A stretch of DNA of 64,000 nt from Chrysomallon squamiferum (taxonomy: Eukaryota; Mollusca; Gastropoda; Neomphalida; Peltospiridae), in NCBI GenBank assembly GCA_012295275.1, contig CM022673.1, forward strand, positions 16,927,310-16,991,309. Direction: 5' to 3'. The notes below the pieces were generated by a model. That model saw only the letters and a program-made list of their open reading frames with translations. It made no database searches and was not told where the DNA came from. Below are positions 49,944 through 61,884 of this stretch, piece by piece. How positions within the stretch are numbered: the stretch's first letter is position 1; every line of letters starts with the position of its first letter. Position numbers and translations under genes: made by a program.

Positions 49944-50464
49944 GGTATGTATACAGGCCTAATATTATAGTTTTTAGTGCTGTTCTGGTAGATATTGAAT
50001 TAAAATGACCTTAAGATAAATTTAGACTATTTTAAGTACAAATATAGCTTTAATTTTTATTTATATATTATAATTTTAAAAATGTCAAAAATATATTTTT
50101 TAATATTATTTATTTATTTATTTGCAATATTTCTTTATGTATATCTTGTTCTTTCTTTCTTTATTTATTAACTTATTTGCATTATTTCTTTCTTAATTTC
50201 ATACTGTTCATTTGTTGCTGATTTATATATTTATTTACTGATATTTAAGAATGATACACAGCAGTGGCACTGAGATAATGCAAGGCAGCGTGAACCATTG
50301 AGTTAAATAAACAGATTAAATCTACAGCTGTTGTATTAATGGCAATATTTTCATTTAATGATGAAGATATTGTTTAACATCCACTTCCTCTCTGTCAGTA
50401 ATAGCAGAATATAATGTTATATAGCTATAAAATTACTTGTTTTATTCACTTGAATTTGCATGTG

Positions 50465-50467
<3 letters not shown>

Positions 50468-50510
<43 letters not shown>
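50468..50510. repeat. (GT)n microsatellite
   Basis: A perfect dinucleotide run of about 43 bases. Confidence 0.95.
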
Positions 50511-50511
<1 letters not shown>

Positions 50512-53500
50512 ACATACATGTCAATGAGAAAAAGATAATGTTTGGATGTATGTATAGACTACTTGTGCATATTACACATATGTGTTTATCAGTATGAACA
50601 AAATGGGTATTTGTTTAATTACAAATCAGTATGTTTTATTAATGCTAATTAGATATTAAATATGTTTTTTTAATTAACCATGATAGATAGCACTAGAAAG
50701 AAACACTGTTACTCAAACTCATTACTAACAACAGATCAGTTAATTCATCTTCATAACTGTAAAGTATTTTTATAGCAGCATCAGTACACAGTTGTTCCTC
50801 TGTTACAATTATCTATATTTATGTGATGATGCTGTGCAGTATTCTAAAACAGAAGGTCACTAGTTCAAATCTTTATTTCAGTTAACTGTTTCATGTTCAT
50901 CTTATAATTTTCATGTATTAGATATAAAAACATCAAACAGGGCTGAGTTTAGTTATTACATAAGGAAAATATTGTTACCAAAATTTCAGTTTGGTAGTTT
51001 TTTTTTTTTTTTTTATTCTTAGTGAATATTTGTCAAATGCAACAACTTTGTTTTCCAATATGATAGGATGTCAGTCTGAAATGGCTCTAAAACTTTCAGA
51101 CTTTTATTTTCAGACTACCAAACAGGGCCTCTTCAGCTCCCAACAACAGTGATACCAGTCTAAATCATGAAATTTATTTTTCTAAAACCATCCATTCTTC
51201 TTCTTCTTCTTTTTTCTTCTTTTATCATCAAATTCTTGATCTTTTTTTTTTTTTTTTATATTCAATAATTTCTTTATTTTTTCTTTAACTTTTTCTTTAA
51301 TGATTGTCTTGAAAACATAAAATTAAATTGACCTAGCCAGCAGGTTCACTGCAACAACTTGGCAGCAGCAAATATCACACTGTGCCATGGAATATGTTCC
51401 ATATGGCATCTCTAATATACTCTACATTCACCATTACCCATCTGTGCTATCCAGTGATAAGATTATACTGGACACTTGCAGCAGGAAGTATTGATACACT
51501 TTGATCACAGATACAACATGCATGTGTGTGTTTTTTTCAGCTCTTTTAATCAATGCACATGTCAGATATTACAGTAATACACAGCTGATTAGTTTATTAA
51601 GGTTACAGTGAAATCCACATGAGCAATGTTTAATTCTCTGATATTATATGAATATAAATTAATTTCCTTGTAACAAATATACGTTTCCAGTTAATTTCAG
51701 TTAATGTTGGTATTTTTTGTTGAATTTAGTTGTGTTTTGTTTTTAATTTAATTTGCTACAAAATGGATACACATTTCATGGCACCATTTCCAAGATAAAG
51801 ACTCCTTTGATTCATTGAAACACAGATACTGGTTTGCAATCAACAGATAATTTCTATCAGTTTGCGGAAGTGGATGAAATAATGCATATCAAGAAAAGCT
51901 ATAGGCTGTTTGTAAATGTGGTTTAATTATTTTACTTCACTAGTTAGATATCTCAATAATATCATAATCTCATGAAGTAATAGATTGTATCTGACCTGTC
52001 TAATTTAATTATTAATTCTTATATACGGCTAATTTGTATATATATACAACTAAATACAGTTTTATTAATGTATTCGTATTTGTGCTCCATGGTGTGTTCT
52101 TTCCTGTCTCTAGGAAAGAAGGTAGGTACATGACAATAGAGAGTTGTGCTTTTCAAAACTCTACAGTTACCATACATTTGATATCGAACAATTGTGGGTC
52201 AAATAAGATTTGTTATCTGTCAATGAACCAAAATTTCTTCATTTTTTCTCACACATTTAATATCTATATTGAGTTAAGTCAAAACAAAATGTATAAATAT
52301 TCTGCTGATTCAAAAGGATTCATATTTCATCATAAATTTATTAAAACAAAAATTCATACAGAGCTAGCCATAAAGATAAGAGATAAGAAGGTCAAACATG
52401 AAAGAATTTCCCTTAGGAAAAATACACAGACTCACTGTTGTGCTGAAATCCCTGTTTATAAATGAAAAGCTATAAAAATATTAATTTTTAAAAATATTTC
52501 TAAATAATGTTACACTGACTAATGAAAACGAATGAATGAACGAAAGATGGCAAACACATTTCGAATAAATACAGACTCACTCATATATAAATACACGCAC
52601 ACACACACACACACACACATATATAAAACAAATAATCTTATAGTTGTGAAATTTTATATGTGTTTGTGGACTGATAAATGTGTATGGATGTGTGTGTGTA
52701 CGTGTGTGTGCATGTGTTTGTGTATATATATATGTGTGTGTAAATGTACAGATGATGATGTTTCAGTGTTTAGGTGTTGTTTGCAGGTGAATATGTTTCT
52801 GATTTCAGAAAAGTTAATTGATGAACATGTATTCATTTACTGAGACAAAACACAGTATCAATAATGTTAACATAATAAATGCACTATATAATTATTTAAT
52901 TTACTGCATAAAGTTAAAAAAATAAAAATAAAAATGTATGATAATAATATGTTATCTTTCACTTATTTTTTTTAACTTTATTTTAACAATGTTGGTTTTT
53001 TTTTTTTTTTTGTGTCTTTTAGAATTCTTTTGAGTAGGTATAAGTATTAATACACATATGTATTTGCATATGTACACACATACAGACATATAAACACATT
53101 TGTATTTGCATATGTACATACCTACAGGCACATAAACACATATGTACATGCATATGTAATTATCTTCTCCTTTAATTCAGAATTATCTCCCATATCTACA
53201 TAATTTCCAGGTGCCCTTTAGATGAAAAAGAGTTTTATTTATACAAGTGTACCTACAGATTAGTTTTACACAAGTCTTATCACCCAAATAGTTTTGGTTA
53301 TTTTGGAATTTGCATGTACAAGTAACATTTTATTTTATTTTTGTTGTTGTTGCAATTTTCTTCTTTTTTTGTGTTTTTGTTTTCTTTATTTGTTATTTTA
53401 TATGTTGCCTCTTTGGTGTGTTTTTTTTAAAATATAGTTTGATCTTAAAACAAGATATAAAAAATGTCTGTTAAATATATGTATATTTTAAGACAAACAA

Positions 53501-54559
53501 AACAAATATTTGTTTAATTTAAAATATACATTTTACACTTTTGAAACTAAATTATTTTAAAACTTATTAAGATTAAAAAGTATGTACTTGCAGTAAATTT
53601 AATGTAAAGAGTTACTACTTCAAGTACATTAAATAATTTTTGCTGACAGAAAAGCATGGAATGTTGCTTTTCTACCCTGGATATGAATACATGAATGTTA
53701 AAATGGCAGTCGGTAAATATTACAGATGTAACAGGGATTGATCCAGTAACATTCCCAACAGAACAGATTATAGCTCTGTAATCAGACTGAGTCTGGAAAT
53801 GTGATAGGTGATAAGATCAATCCTCAGAGTCTCCAGTGGGCCATTTCCCATTCAAATAAATACTCCATGATTAATATATCAAAGACAGAAATGGGAAGGT
53901 TCACTGAGAAGAAAATTTGTTGCTAAAGAGTAATATATTATTTCTTTAGTATAGTCAGTTTGGTTTGGCTCAGATTGATTTTCTATAAGTGTAATAATAA
54001 TTACTCAATGAGTTATGCTGTCAGTTAATTCTGTCAGTTGTTTTATACTTAAAAAACACGTGCAATTCATCAACAATGACATTTACAGTATCATGTGTGT
54101 ACATTCAAAAAGCTATAAATACTTGTAAAAATGTCCAAACAGCAAGCACAGAAGATACACATGTCTGTGTTAAAACATAAATAGAACATTCACCACTCAT
54201 ATATGTTAGTAACAGGTGCAATATTGGTATTTATTACATAGTTAAGTATATATATATATATATTTATATTATATATATAAAAGAGGCTATAATATACTAA
54301 TACAAAGATACATCAATAACGTTTTGTCAAGATAATAATAAACTTCAAAAAACAAATAAAAATTTATTATCCTAATGCATATTTATACAGCACACTGTTA
54401 GAAGAAAAAGAAAAAAAAAAAAAAAAAAAAATTTAAAAGAAAAGAAGAAAAGAGAAAGACATAAGCCACTTTACATTTTTGCAGAAAAAATAACAGTAAA
54501 CTGATGCTGACATTTTGTGCCTAGCATAGCAAACAGATTAAAAAAAGAATTATACAGGA

Positions 54560-55165
54560 TTTTTTTTTAAACTCTTGCCTATAGAATACCTGTAAACAGA
54601 TGAACTGTGACGGAAAGGTAGGTGAATGGTGTGTGTATTAGCCCATATCAACACAAACAAAAAACGATCGTACTGAATTACAAAACCACCTGTTTTCTTT
54701 CGCAAACCAACATCACTGATAGACATGCTGTTTTAAAATTATTTTAAGACTTTCGGCAAGTTTTCCCGTGAACAGAAAACACTGACAATTTTTATTTCCT
54801 CTTTATTCCACCTGTGTGTGTGAAAATGTGACAAAAAGGGACAGTTGAAATGCTCAATGTAAACCTGAGACTCGGTCATCAATAACGATCCTTCATGCAT
54901 AAAACAGCTCAGAGGTGGTCCCTGTTTTACCTGTGTTTTTAACCTGTGTCCTCAACTTTTTCAAAGATGAAATTCTAAGATAGCTTAAAGTCACCCATCC
55001 ATTAAAAAAAGACAAAAACCCCCATTCTTTTGTTCCTGTCTATCCAAAGTAAAATGAACAGTGTGATAACATAATTATTTACACAGATTCACTCACAACA
55101 GTGGTCTGTCCTCTCCAGTACAGATAAATCTCCACAGAGGATGGGTGGTAAATAAACTATTATCT
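54560..55165. promoter_or_regulatory. Candidate conserved non-coding region
   Basis: About 600 bases with few simple repeats. They contain several CACCTG/ACCTGT-type sites (54690s, 54810s, 54930-54950), CAATAACGATCC and TGCATAAAAC. CpG-containing words (ACGATCGT, TTTCGGCA, CCCGTG, CTCGGTCA) are more common than nearby. No coding frame found. This is regulatory-like by texture only. Confidence 0.3.
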
Positions 55166-55816
55166 GTCTATCTAACAGATACCATAGATATTTCATAGGC
55201 TCAAAAATCAGTTACAATTTCCCCCAAAAAAAAGAAAAAAAAAAAGTTTCAAGATTTCAAAAGAATATTATTATATCTTTCAGGTTATCTTGATATTTGT
55301 GATATGTGATATAAATTGGTACATTAAAAGAATGATAAAAAGTAATTGATAATGAAAGTTCAAAAATTGTTAAAAAAAGTATATAAAGTAGATAAGAAAA
55401 AAAAAATAAGAAAAACACTGAAAACAGTGACATACAGGTCATACATATGGGCATACAAAACAAAACTAATGATTTAAAAAATAATTTATAATTAAATTAA
55501 CAAACTGAAGAAAATAAATTTGGCAGTAATTATTTAATTTAAGAAAAAAAATCCTAAAATAGTTATTTTTATACCCACTAGAACACAGGACAAAAATAAT
55601 AACAGAATTATTTAAATTCTTTAATTTAAAATGGTTGAGATACATGTTGAACATGTAGTCATAAATAACCTGTTATGAAACTCTGAATGTAATTACCACA
55701 AATCATAAACAGTAAAAACATCACAGCTGTAACTAGATTAACTAGTTTTGCCTTGAATCTATAGACAGGTCTCATACTTATTAATTACAGTGAACAAATA
55801 CAACAAAGTGATAGAC

Positions 55817-55889
<73 letters not shown>

Positions 55890-57220
55890 GAGAGAATGAA
55901 TACATTTTTGTTTTAACATTACCTAATTATATTTCAATGGACAGTTACCAAGTATGAAACATTATTATGTCATTATGATGTTATATTTATTTATTTATTA
56001 TAGTTTTTTATAAATCTTATGAGAAAGAAATCATTACTGACTTTTCTTATAAATTAGCAACTGTATACATTGGTATACATTGGTATATATTGGTATACAT
56101 CTTTCCATTAGGGAAATAATAATACTAAAAAAAAGAAAAGAAAAAAAAGAATAACAAAAATTATGCTATCCAATCATGGGGAACAGGTTGGAACTGGAAA
56201 CAGCCAAGTAAGATTACCAGTTTGATCCATCACCCCTTAGCCAAACACCTTCTTTAACATAGCTACAGCCCACTTCAGTTAACAAACCTATTAATAACAG
56301 TCTGGTTTGTGTTAGGTAATTCACAGGCAGAAATAATCAGTCAAATAATAATAACCTAACCAAAATACCAGCCCAACAAAAATATGTAAACATTTACACA
56401 GATACAATATCAGAAAGATATAGTTTAAATATAGTTTAAATCCTTCCAAGCTAAAAAGATGGTACTTGAGTTCAAGTAAGGAAATAAAGAATGTATTTGA
56501 TGTGCTGTTGTGTAATATATTTTGGTATGCCATACTTCATGTTGCTGCTGGTAATATAATTGGAAGAGTGAGTACACTAGAGATGTCACACACAAAACTC
56601 ACTAATCCTCTTATTCTAGTAGAAGATGGACTTGTCTGCATTATAAATAATATATGTTTATGCATGACAGAGGTAATATATCAAACTAACCCAGGCAATA
56701 TCAGCTTGTATTACATACTTCTTTATACTAAGAATATCTTAACACAGATCCTGACAACTTAATGCACAGCAATTTAACAATGTGCATTGCAAGAGTTTTT
56801 GTTTACCTAACCTAAAAAATTTGCTACTTTGTCAAAAAAAACAAAATGAAAAAAAACAACAAACAAACAAAAATTACATGTTAACAATGATATTTTAGAG
56901 AAAGGTTGTTACTTTGTTAATAACTTTGGCAGGTAATGTATATTACATCTTAAACAAGCTAGTACCAATTATAATTAAGCAATAAATATTCAGTGAAAGA
57001 AAAGTCAAAACTGACTTTAACTGCATTGTATTTAAAATACATTAGATTTTAAAAAGAGTGGAATCAAATTAAAATTAAACTAAAAAATATATACTCAGTC
57101 TATGTAGAATTTTCATATAAATTTCCATAAATATTAATGATTATGCAATCAATAAGGTGAGACAGAATTTATATTGAAACAAAATTTATGTTTTAAAATA
57201 AATGTAAATTTTTTAATAAT
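55166..57220. other. Non-coding stretch with a GA microsatellite
   Basis: No gene supported. The (AG)n tract at 55823-55894 is listed separately. A short TTGGTATACA-type repeat lies at about 56070-56099. The plus frame at 56466-56762 (98 codons) has no recognised domain and AT-rich codon use like the background. Confidence 0.65.
55823..55894. repeat. (AG)36 microsatellite
   Basis: About 72 bases of AG dinucleotide with one AGGG interruption near 55878. The purine strand is plus. Confidence 0.95.
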
Positions 57221-57399
57221 GGCCATTTGATCAATGCTTATGAAAGTCTACTGGACTTTTTTTTCCTAATCCAACTATTGTATATAAGAGGCTCTGGTTT
57301 GTGCTTTCCTGTTATTAAATCTTGGGTGAGAGGTCAAATAACTGAAACATTTACTAAATACCATAACATGGTCAGAAATGTGAGAGAAACATTAACTTT

Positions 57400-57620
57400 T
57401 CCAGCTTCCAATAGTCACCCCTCCTCAAACCCATAATCACCTACTTTTCTGACAATTAAGGAAAGAAAAAACAACAACATGAAAACCAGCACAGTTTGAT
57501 GTACAGTGGAGACAATAAAATTATGAGCTGTTATTCCAAACACAAACATGTTGTGCAGCCATAAAGAACTGTTTGTGCTCACAGCAACAGCATATCCACA
57601 CAAAATCTACGTCCATTCAG
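57400..57620. promoter_or_regulatory. Candidate conserved non-coding element
   Basis: A repeat-free block containing ACAATAAAATTATGAGCTG, CAGCCATAAAGAACTG and CACAAACATG, with Hox/Cdx-like ATAAA, Sox-like ACAAT and forkhead-like cores. The minus strand is open for 62 codons (CGYAVAVSTNSSLWLHNMFV...), so a coding role cannot be excluded. Neither reading is proven. Confidence 0.25.
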
Positions 57621-59150
57621 AATTTACTATCCACCACTTGAAGATAACGCTTAGTAGACACCGTAGGTAGATGAATACATTTGCTAACATTAAAGTTTAA
57701 ATCATGTTGTTGCATGTCATATATTCTGATATTACACACCTTACAAATACCTAGTTTTATATCACAGCATGGGTGGACTGTTCATTGTAAAATTTATATT
57801 GAATTTTTAAACATTTTCTTAACAAAGATTAAAATAAATTTTTTTTACTCAGAATTAAATATTCAGTAAATGATGAATTATTAATAATTTTAAAAGTCTG
57901 TTGCACAACAAACTATATGTAAATTTTTATGACACTTTCCAATATACTCTAAGACACAGCAGTTTTTAATTGTTTCCTCAACATTGTTGGTTGAACAATA
58001 CATGAATTTATTTGATATGCAATAATAAATAATAAATAAAAACAGCACATTATTTATAAAGACTGAGTGCATGATAAAAAAAAAAATAATAATAATAATT
58101 ATAATAATAATAATACAAAAAAAAATTTTTTTTTTTTTTTTTAATTAAAATATTTTAAAGCTGATTTATTTAAATACACATACAGCCAAGGACACAGAAT
58201 GTATGTATTCATGCCAGGTGTACATGCATATATGTGTATGAATGTGTTTAGATGTGCATGACAAGGTGTATGTGTATGTGCATATATCAATGTGCTTGAC
58301 TATAAATCTGTACTGTGAATATGTTTCTATAATTATTTATTCTTTAACTGAAGAAAAAAGGATGCAGAGAGAAAAAGAGATAAACAAGAAGATAGAAACT
58401 TGCTGAACAAGACTTTAACTGGTCAAAGTATTCTGACATTTTATCACTGCAGATAAAAACAAAACAGATTAATTTGTAGTCATGATAATACTGAAATTAA
58501 ACAAAACTTGCGCTGTAAATATACACTGATTAAATATTATATTTAAATTTGTATCAGTATCTGTTTATGATAATAGTATGAAATAAAGCAAGTCAGATGC
58601 ATTTACACCTGTTTCATGTTCATATAATTCAGTTAATATCAGTTTTTATTTATGATATATTAATATGAGTAATTGTACATGATTTAATTCATATTAAAAT
58701 GGCATTAATACAATGCATTTTAGATAGATCTGATATTACAGCCAACTGATAACTATCTCATTGTCTAATGAACCATGTAAAAGGCTTTTCATAAAGACTT
58801 TCACCTTTAAATATTCATAACATCTGTCACAGATAGCAAATTTGTCACAGACTGAGTCACAGTGTTTATCTGTGACATATCTTGAGTATTTGGGCTGGTA
58901 CTTTTCTGTATGTGACACAAGTCTGTTAATTAAAACAATCTATTATTACAGAGGTCCTGTAATATAACATTTGTAGAGAAATTCTTGCACAACTTTAGAA
59001 CATTTATTTTATTGAAACAATATTAAATTATTGTGATATGGATTCTTTCATGTGAATGAACAAGTCTGGAATTTAAAAATTTTTTTTTTTTACAAGTTTT
59101 ATTTTATTTCTGTAGGAATAAACATTTAACTTATTGGAATCTGTTTTCTT
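57621..59150. other. Non-coding stretch with one motif cluster
   Basis: No gene supported. It contains A/AAT/T homopolymer-rich sequence at 58077-58142, TG-rich sequence at 58200-58290, and the GTCACAG cluster at 58820-58925 (listed separately). Confidence 0.65.
58820..58925. promoter_or_regulatory. Cluster of TGTCACAG motifs with an AP-1-type site
   Basis: TGTCACAGATA (58825-58835) is the exact reverse complement of TATCTGTGACA (58867-58877). Between them lie TTTGTCACAGAC and TGAGTCA (58853-58859), the consensus AP-1 site, then GTCACAGTG. Another TGTGACAC follows at about 58911. Five GTCAC/GTGAC words in about 100 bases is well above the local background. A bZIP- or TALE-type binding cluster is a plausible reading. 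Confidence 0.4.
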
Positions 59151-59400
59151 ATCACATTTTATCACATAAAATTCTCTGGCTAATGGATTTACTTATAAAA
59201 GCCATATCAGATGACTTCCATATCTCCCCTGATATTACATCTTTGGGTTTCCATTCCTTTGGGGATTTGTAAAAAATAATTTGACTTAGACATCAAAGTC
59301 AATGTGATTTCATCAGCAGAATACATTGGCCAATACTTGGCATCAGCTACAATATCATAAAGAAACCGATTATGGAACAAAAGAAAACTTCACTTTACTT
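59150..59400. promoter_or_regulatory. Candidate conserved non-coding element in the intron 3' of the 60-kb exon
   Basis: A repeat-free block with TTGGCCAATACTTGGCATC (an NF1-like TTGGC pair), GACATCAAAGTCAATGTGA and TGATTTCATCAGCA. It lies about 500 bases beyond the donor of the exon at 59903-60082, inside the presumed intron. Enhancer or splicing-regulatory roles are possible. Confidence 0.3.
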
Positions 59401-59464
59401 TACAAGAACTATTTATAAATATTGTTTGTTGATCTACAATGATTTAATATAATATGGTATAATG

Positions 59465-59765
59465 ATATATTCTATATCTCTTTCTCTTAACTTTGCCTGA
59501 TATTGCTTGACATCTATTTTTTCTCAATCACTGTCATTAACAATCTTTTATTGATATCCTCTTTTTCAGTATCTCTATCCTTTATCTAGTTTTGTTTGAC
59601 ATCGACATTTTCCATCTCTCCCTCCTTTAATAATCTTTGCTTGATAGCAACATCTTTCCATCCTTTATCTATCTAAGCTTGAAATCTATGTTGTGTAAAT
59701 CTATATCCATCATTATTCTTTGCTTGGTATCAACATTTTCTATCTTTCCTTAATTCTTTTTATTC
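59465..59765. repeat. Degenerate pyrimidine-rich minisatellite, about 43 bp
   Basis: CTTTGCTTGATATCAACATT- and TTCTATCTTTCCTTAAT-type pieces recur about six to seven times at roughly 40-45-base spacing (clear at about 59492, 59586, 59634 and 59719). The copies are strongly diverged. The plus strand is pyrimidine-rich. Confidence 0.65.
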
Positions 59766-59902
59766 CACCCAGAATACCTATCTTTTCACACTTATGGGGA
59801 ATTATGAGAAATGGTCACTTTAAAAAAACCAGATTAGTATTTTATTTTTTTAACTAGACGTGACATGTCATAAACTGAGTGAAAAGACAAGACAGCACTT
59901 AC

Positions 59903-60082
59903 CGATGGTGAATGAGAGTAACTACCATATGCTGCTGGGTGTGGTGTGGTGTACTGTACTCCTGGGTTCAGGTAGTACGAGGTGGGGTTCCAGGAGTTCT
60001 GGTGATTGGGATATCCTGAGCTGGCCAGATTGGTAGTTGGTGACATAGTATTAGACTTGGGGTTGTGTACTGCTCGTGTTTG
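59903..60082 (-). CDS. Internal coding exon; Ser/Thr/Pro/Tyr/Asn-rich protein of unknown identity
   Basis: The best exon in the window. On the minus strand an acceptor (TTATTTTCAG) at 60083 is followed by 60 full codons, then a consensus donor (TCG/GTAAGT) at 59902. Both ends are in phase 0, so it could be skipped without a frame change. The peptide reads QTRAVHNPKSNTMSPTTNLA, SSGYPNHQNSWNPTSYYLNP, then GVQYTTPHPAAYGSYSHSPS. It has almost no charge and is rich in S, T, P, Y, N, G and H, as in disordered activation regions of transcription factors or prion-like regions of RNA-binding proteins. DNA complexity and G+C are above the flanks. I cannot name the gene. Neighbouring exons may be at 48.7 kb (same strand) or outside the window. 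Confidence 0.75.
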
Positions 60083-60700
60083 CTGAAAATAAAACAATAA
60101 TGTTAAACAACACACTTGTGAAAACTGTGTGCTTGTATGTACATGTGCACATATACAGTTCTAACATCACTGACTGATACGCACATGTTTTACATATCAT
60201 ACAGTAGGAATACACATCATATCTTTAAAAATAGATGTGTTTATTTAAAACAAAATTTTTATTACCTCAGAAAAATTGTATTAGAATGTGTAAATGAATA
60301 ATAAATGGTTAATAAAATAAGTAATTCAAATCTGGCAAAATAAAGCTATCATTGTAAATGTTAACCATTTTTAATATTTGTATGTGCATCTATTTTTAAT
60401 ATTTGTATGTGCATCTGTAAAACTGCTTCCTTTTACCTCCTCAGGTATGACTGAATATTTAATTAATTCTGTCACAATACAATTTATTATTAATTTTTAT
60501 TAGGTGTCAAATATTTTGTTTGTGTATCTCTGTGTGTGTGTGTGTGTATATGTATATGTGTGTGTGTGTGTTTGTGTTTCATAATGATATGATAATAAAG
60601 AAAACTCTGATTTGTTATTCCATGGGCTACAGGTATTAATTAGAAGCCAGTTATATATATATATATACACACACCATTCAACAGACTATAATGTCAAATT
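60083..60700. other. Presumed intron upstream of the exon
   Basis: Holds a short direct repeat (TTTTTAATATTTGTATGTGC twice at about 60368-60410), TG-rich sequence at about 60530-60575 and (TA)n at about 60652-60668. Nothing else is supported. Confidence 0.65.
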
Positions 60701-60800
60701 GGTTAGAATAGAAATAGCTAACAAGATTTGAACCAGGGATCTCTAAGGCTTAACATTTTAAAAAATAAGCTATACCCCGCTCCCTTTTACTTCTGGGAAG
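60700..60800 (-). repeat. tRNA-derived SINE remnant
   Basis: Read on the minus strand: GCGGGGTATAGCTTATTTTT, a gap, GTTAAGCCTTAGAGATCCCT, then GGTTCAAATCT (60724-60734). The TAGCTTA...GTTAAGCC part resembles a tRNA D-arm/A box, and GGTTCAAATCT is a close B box at about the expected distance. No family name can be given from memory, and no tail is clear. Confidence 0.5.
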
Positions 60801-60940
60801 TTTAAGATGTTGTAGCTGCAGCACAGGACTGTCACATCAAATCAAAAAGTACTAAAATTTCTTTTCTTTTTCATCCTTAACTTTGTGCTACATTAAACCA
60901 ATGTCTGGTTTTTATCACCAGTGTTGTACAAATTAGAACA

Positions 60941-61120
60941 ATGTTCAAAGATCACAGACCTAGACTAGCAAGATGGGAGTTGGCCTGGGCCTTTGAAGAC
61001 TTGGTTCCGTTTGATAGTTTGGCCTGCAGATGTTTTAGCCAGTTACAAGTATATGAACCAGTTCATTGGGGATATTTAGGAGAAGATGATAAATCTGACT
61101 TTGATGTAATGCTCCAGTGA
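60941..61120 (+). CDS. Candidate coding segment, 59 codons
   Basis: A plus-strand frame, open from 60881, with an ATG at 60941 and TGA at 61118-61120. It reads MFKDHRPRLARWELAWAFED, LVPFDSLACRCFSQLQVYEP, then VHWGYLGEDDKSDFDVMLQ. Three tryptophans, balanced charge and an acidic C-terminal end are unlike the background frames, and the DNA is repeat-free and G+C-richer than the flanks. An acceptor-like GGTTTTTATCACCAG ends at 60921. RLARWELA recalls the short motif in RNase H domains of Ty3-type retroelements, but the rest does not clearly follow that family, so I do not claim it. It runs opposite to the exon 0.9 kb to its left. Confidence 0.3.
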   Translation: MFKDHRPRLARWELAWAFEDLVPFDSLACRCFSQLQVYEPVHWGYLGEDDKSDFDVMLQ

Positions 61121-61344
61121 GACATGAAACAAACTAAGCCCACAAAGAAGATCACAAGTACATATTTTTACTGTAGGAAAAAAATAAAATAAAATAAAAT
61201 AAAACTAAAAAATAAAATTCCATTTCTCTTGTTTAGACAAGCAATATGTTACTTTGACTTCTGTGTCAAGAACTAAAAACAAGAGATAACAAATTAGGAA
61301 GTAAAACAAAAAGTGAGAGAGAAAAAAAAAAAAACAAAAACCAA

Positions 61345-61686
61345 CTATTTTGATGTGTGCAATATGAATAACAACAAATTTTCAACAAATATGTTGTGTA
61401 TGTGTGTCAGTTTTATCTGTGCATATTTGTTTTTTCTGTTTCTGCATGTATAAAATTTTAAATACTTTTGCTTTTTCTGAAAGGTTTTAAAAGGTATAAC
61501 ACAATAGGCATACTCAGCTTCTGTGAATGAAGGTGTACTGGGTGCTGGGTGTGGTGTCCAACACAACAGTATGAGATGTATTAAATACCAGTGATATATA
61601 CCTTTGATCAAGCAGTGTTTTGAAAAAGTGAAAGAAAGTGTACACACCCAATGTATTTCTGGGAATATCTGCATAATATAATACAT
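61345..61686 (-). other. Open frame of 113 codons, uncertain
   Basis: A long minus-strand frame for such AT-rich sequence, without simple repeats. The middle reads CWTPHPAPSTPSFTEAEYAY, and the ends are hydrophobic or Lys/Asn-rich. A piece of its DNA, ACACCACACCCAGCA, also occurs in the 60-kb exon. It has no good splice sites and no recognised domain. It could be a chance frame or a further exon upstream of the 60-kb exon. Confidence 0.2.
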
Positions 61687-61789
61687 GTTATTTTACAGAT
61701 ACAGATGTATGTACATGTGTGTGTGTGTGAATGTGTGTTTGTTTGTGAGTGTTGTTTATTTATTTATTAATCTTTTAATTATAATGTAT

Positions 61790-61791
<2 letters not shown>

Positions 61792-61881
<90 letters not shown>
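61792..61881. repeat. (CT)n followed by (AT)n microsatellite
   Basis: About 56 bases of CT and then about 34 bases of TA, perfect in both parts. Confidence 0.95.

Positions 61882-61884
<3 letters not shown>

Larger units (their letters stand above)
48836..54560. other. Non-coding stretch with microsatellites
   Basis: No gene supported. It contains ACCTGGTRTATAAA twice near 48876 and 48900, (GT)n at 50468-50510, T runs at 50999-51015, 51243-51258 and 52995-53011, (CA)n at about 52592-52618, TG/TATG-rich sequence to 52745, (TA)n near 54250, and A24 at about 54409-54431. The 143-codon plus frame at 52034-52465 is free of repeats but shows no domain. SINE-like pieces near 50862 and 53734 are described in the findings. 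Confidence 0.65.

Noticed and set aside
52034-52465. 143-codon plus-strand frame
   Set aside because: Repeat-free and long for this composition, but no domain, AT-rich codon use like the background, and no convincing start or splice sites. Kept only as a note.
56466-56762. 98-codon plus-strand frame
   Set aside because: No recognised domain and background-like codon use; a chance frame is more likely.
57227-57436. Plus-strand frame with a protein-like middle part
   Set aside because: No splice signals or family; the same block reads better as a non-coding island.
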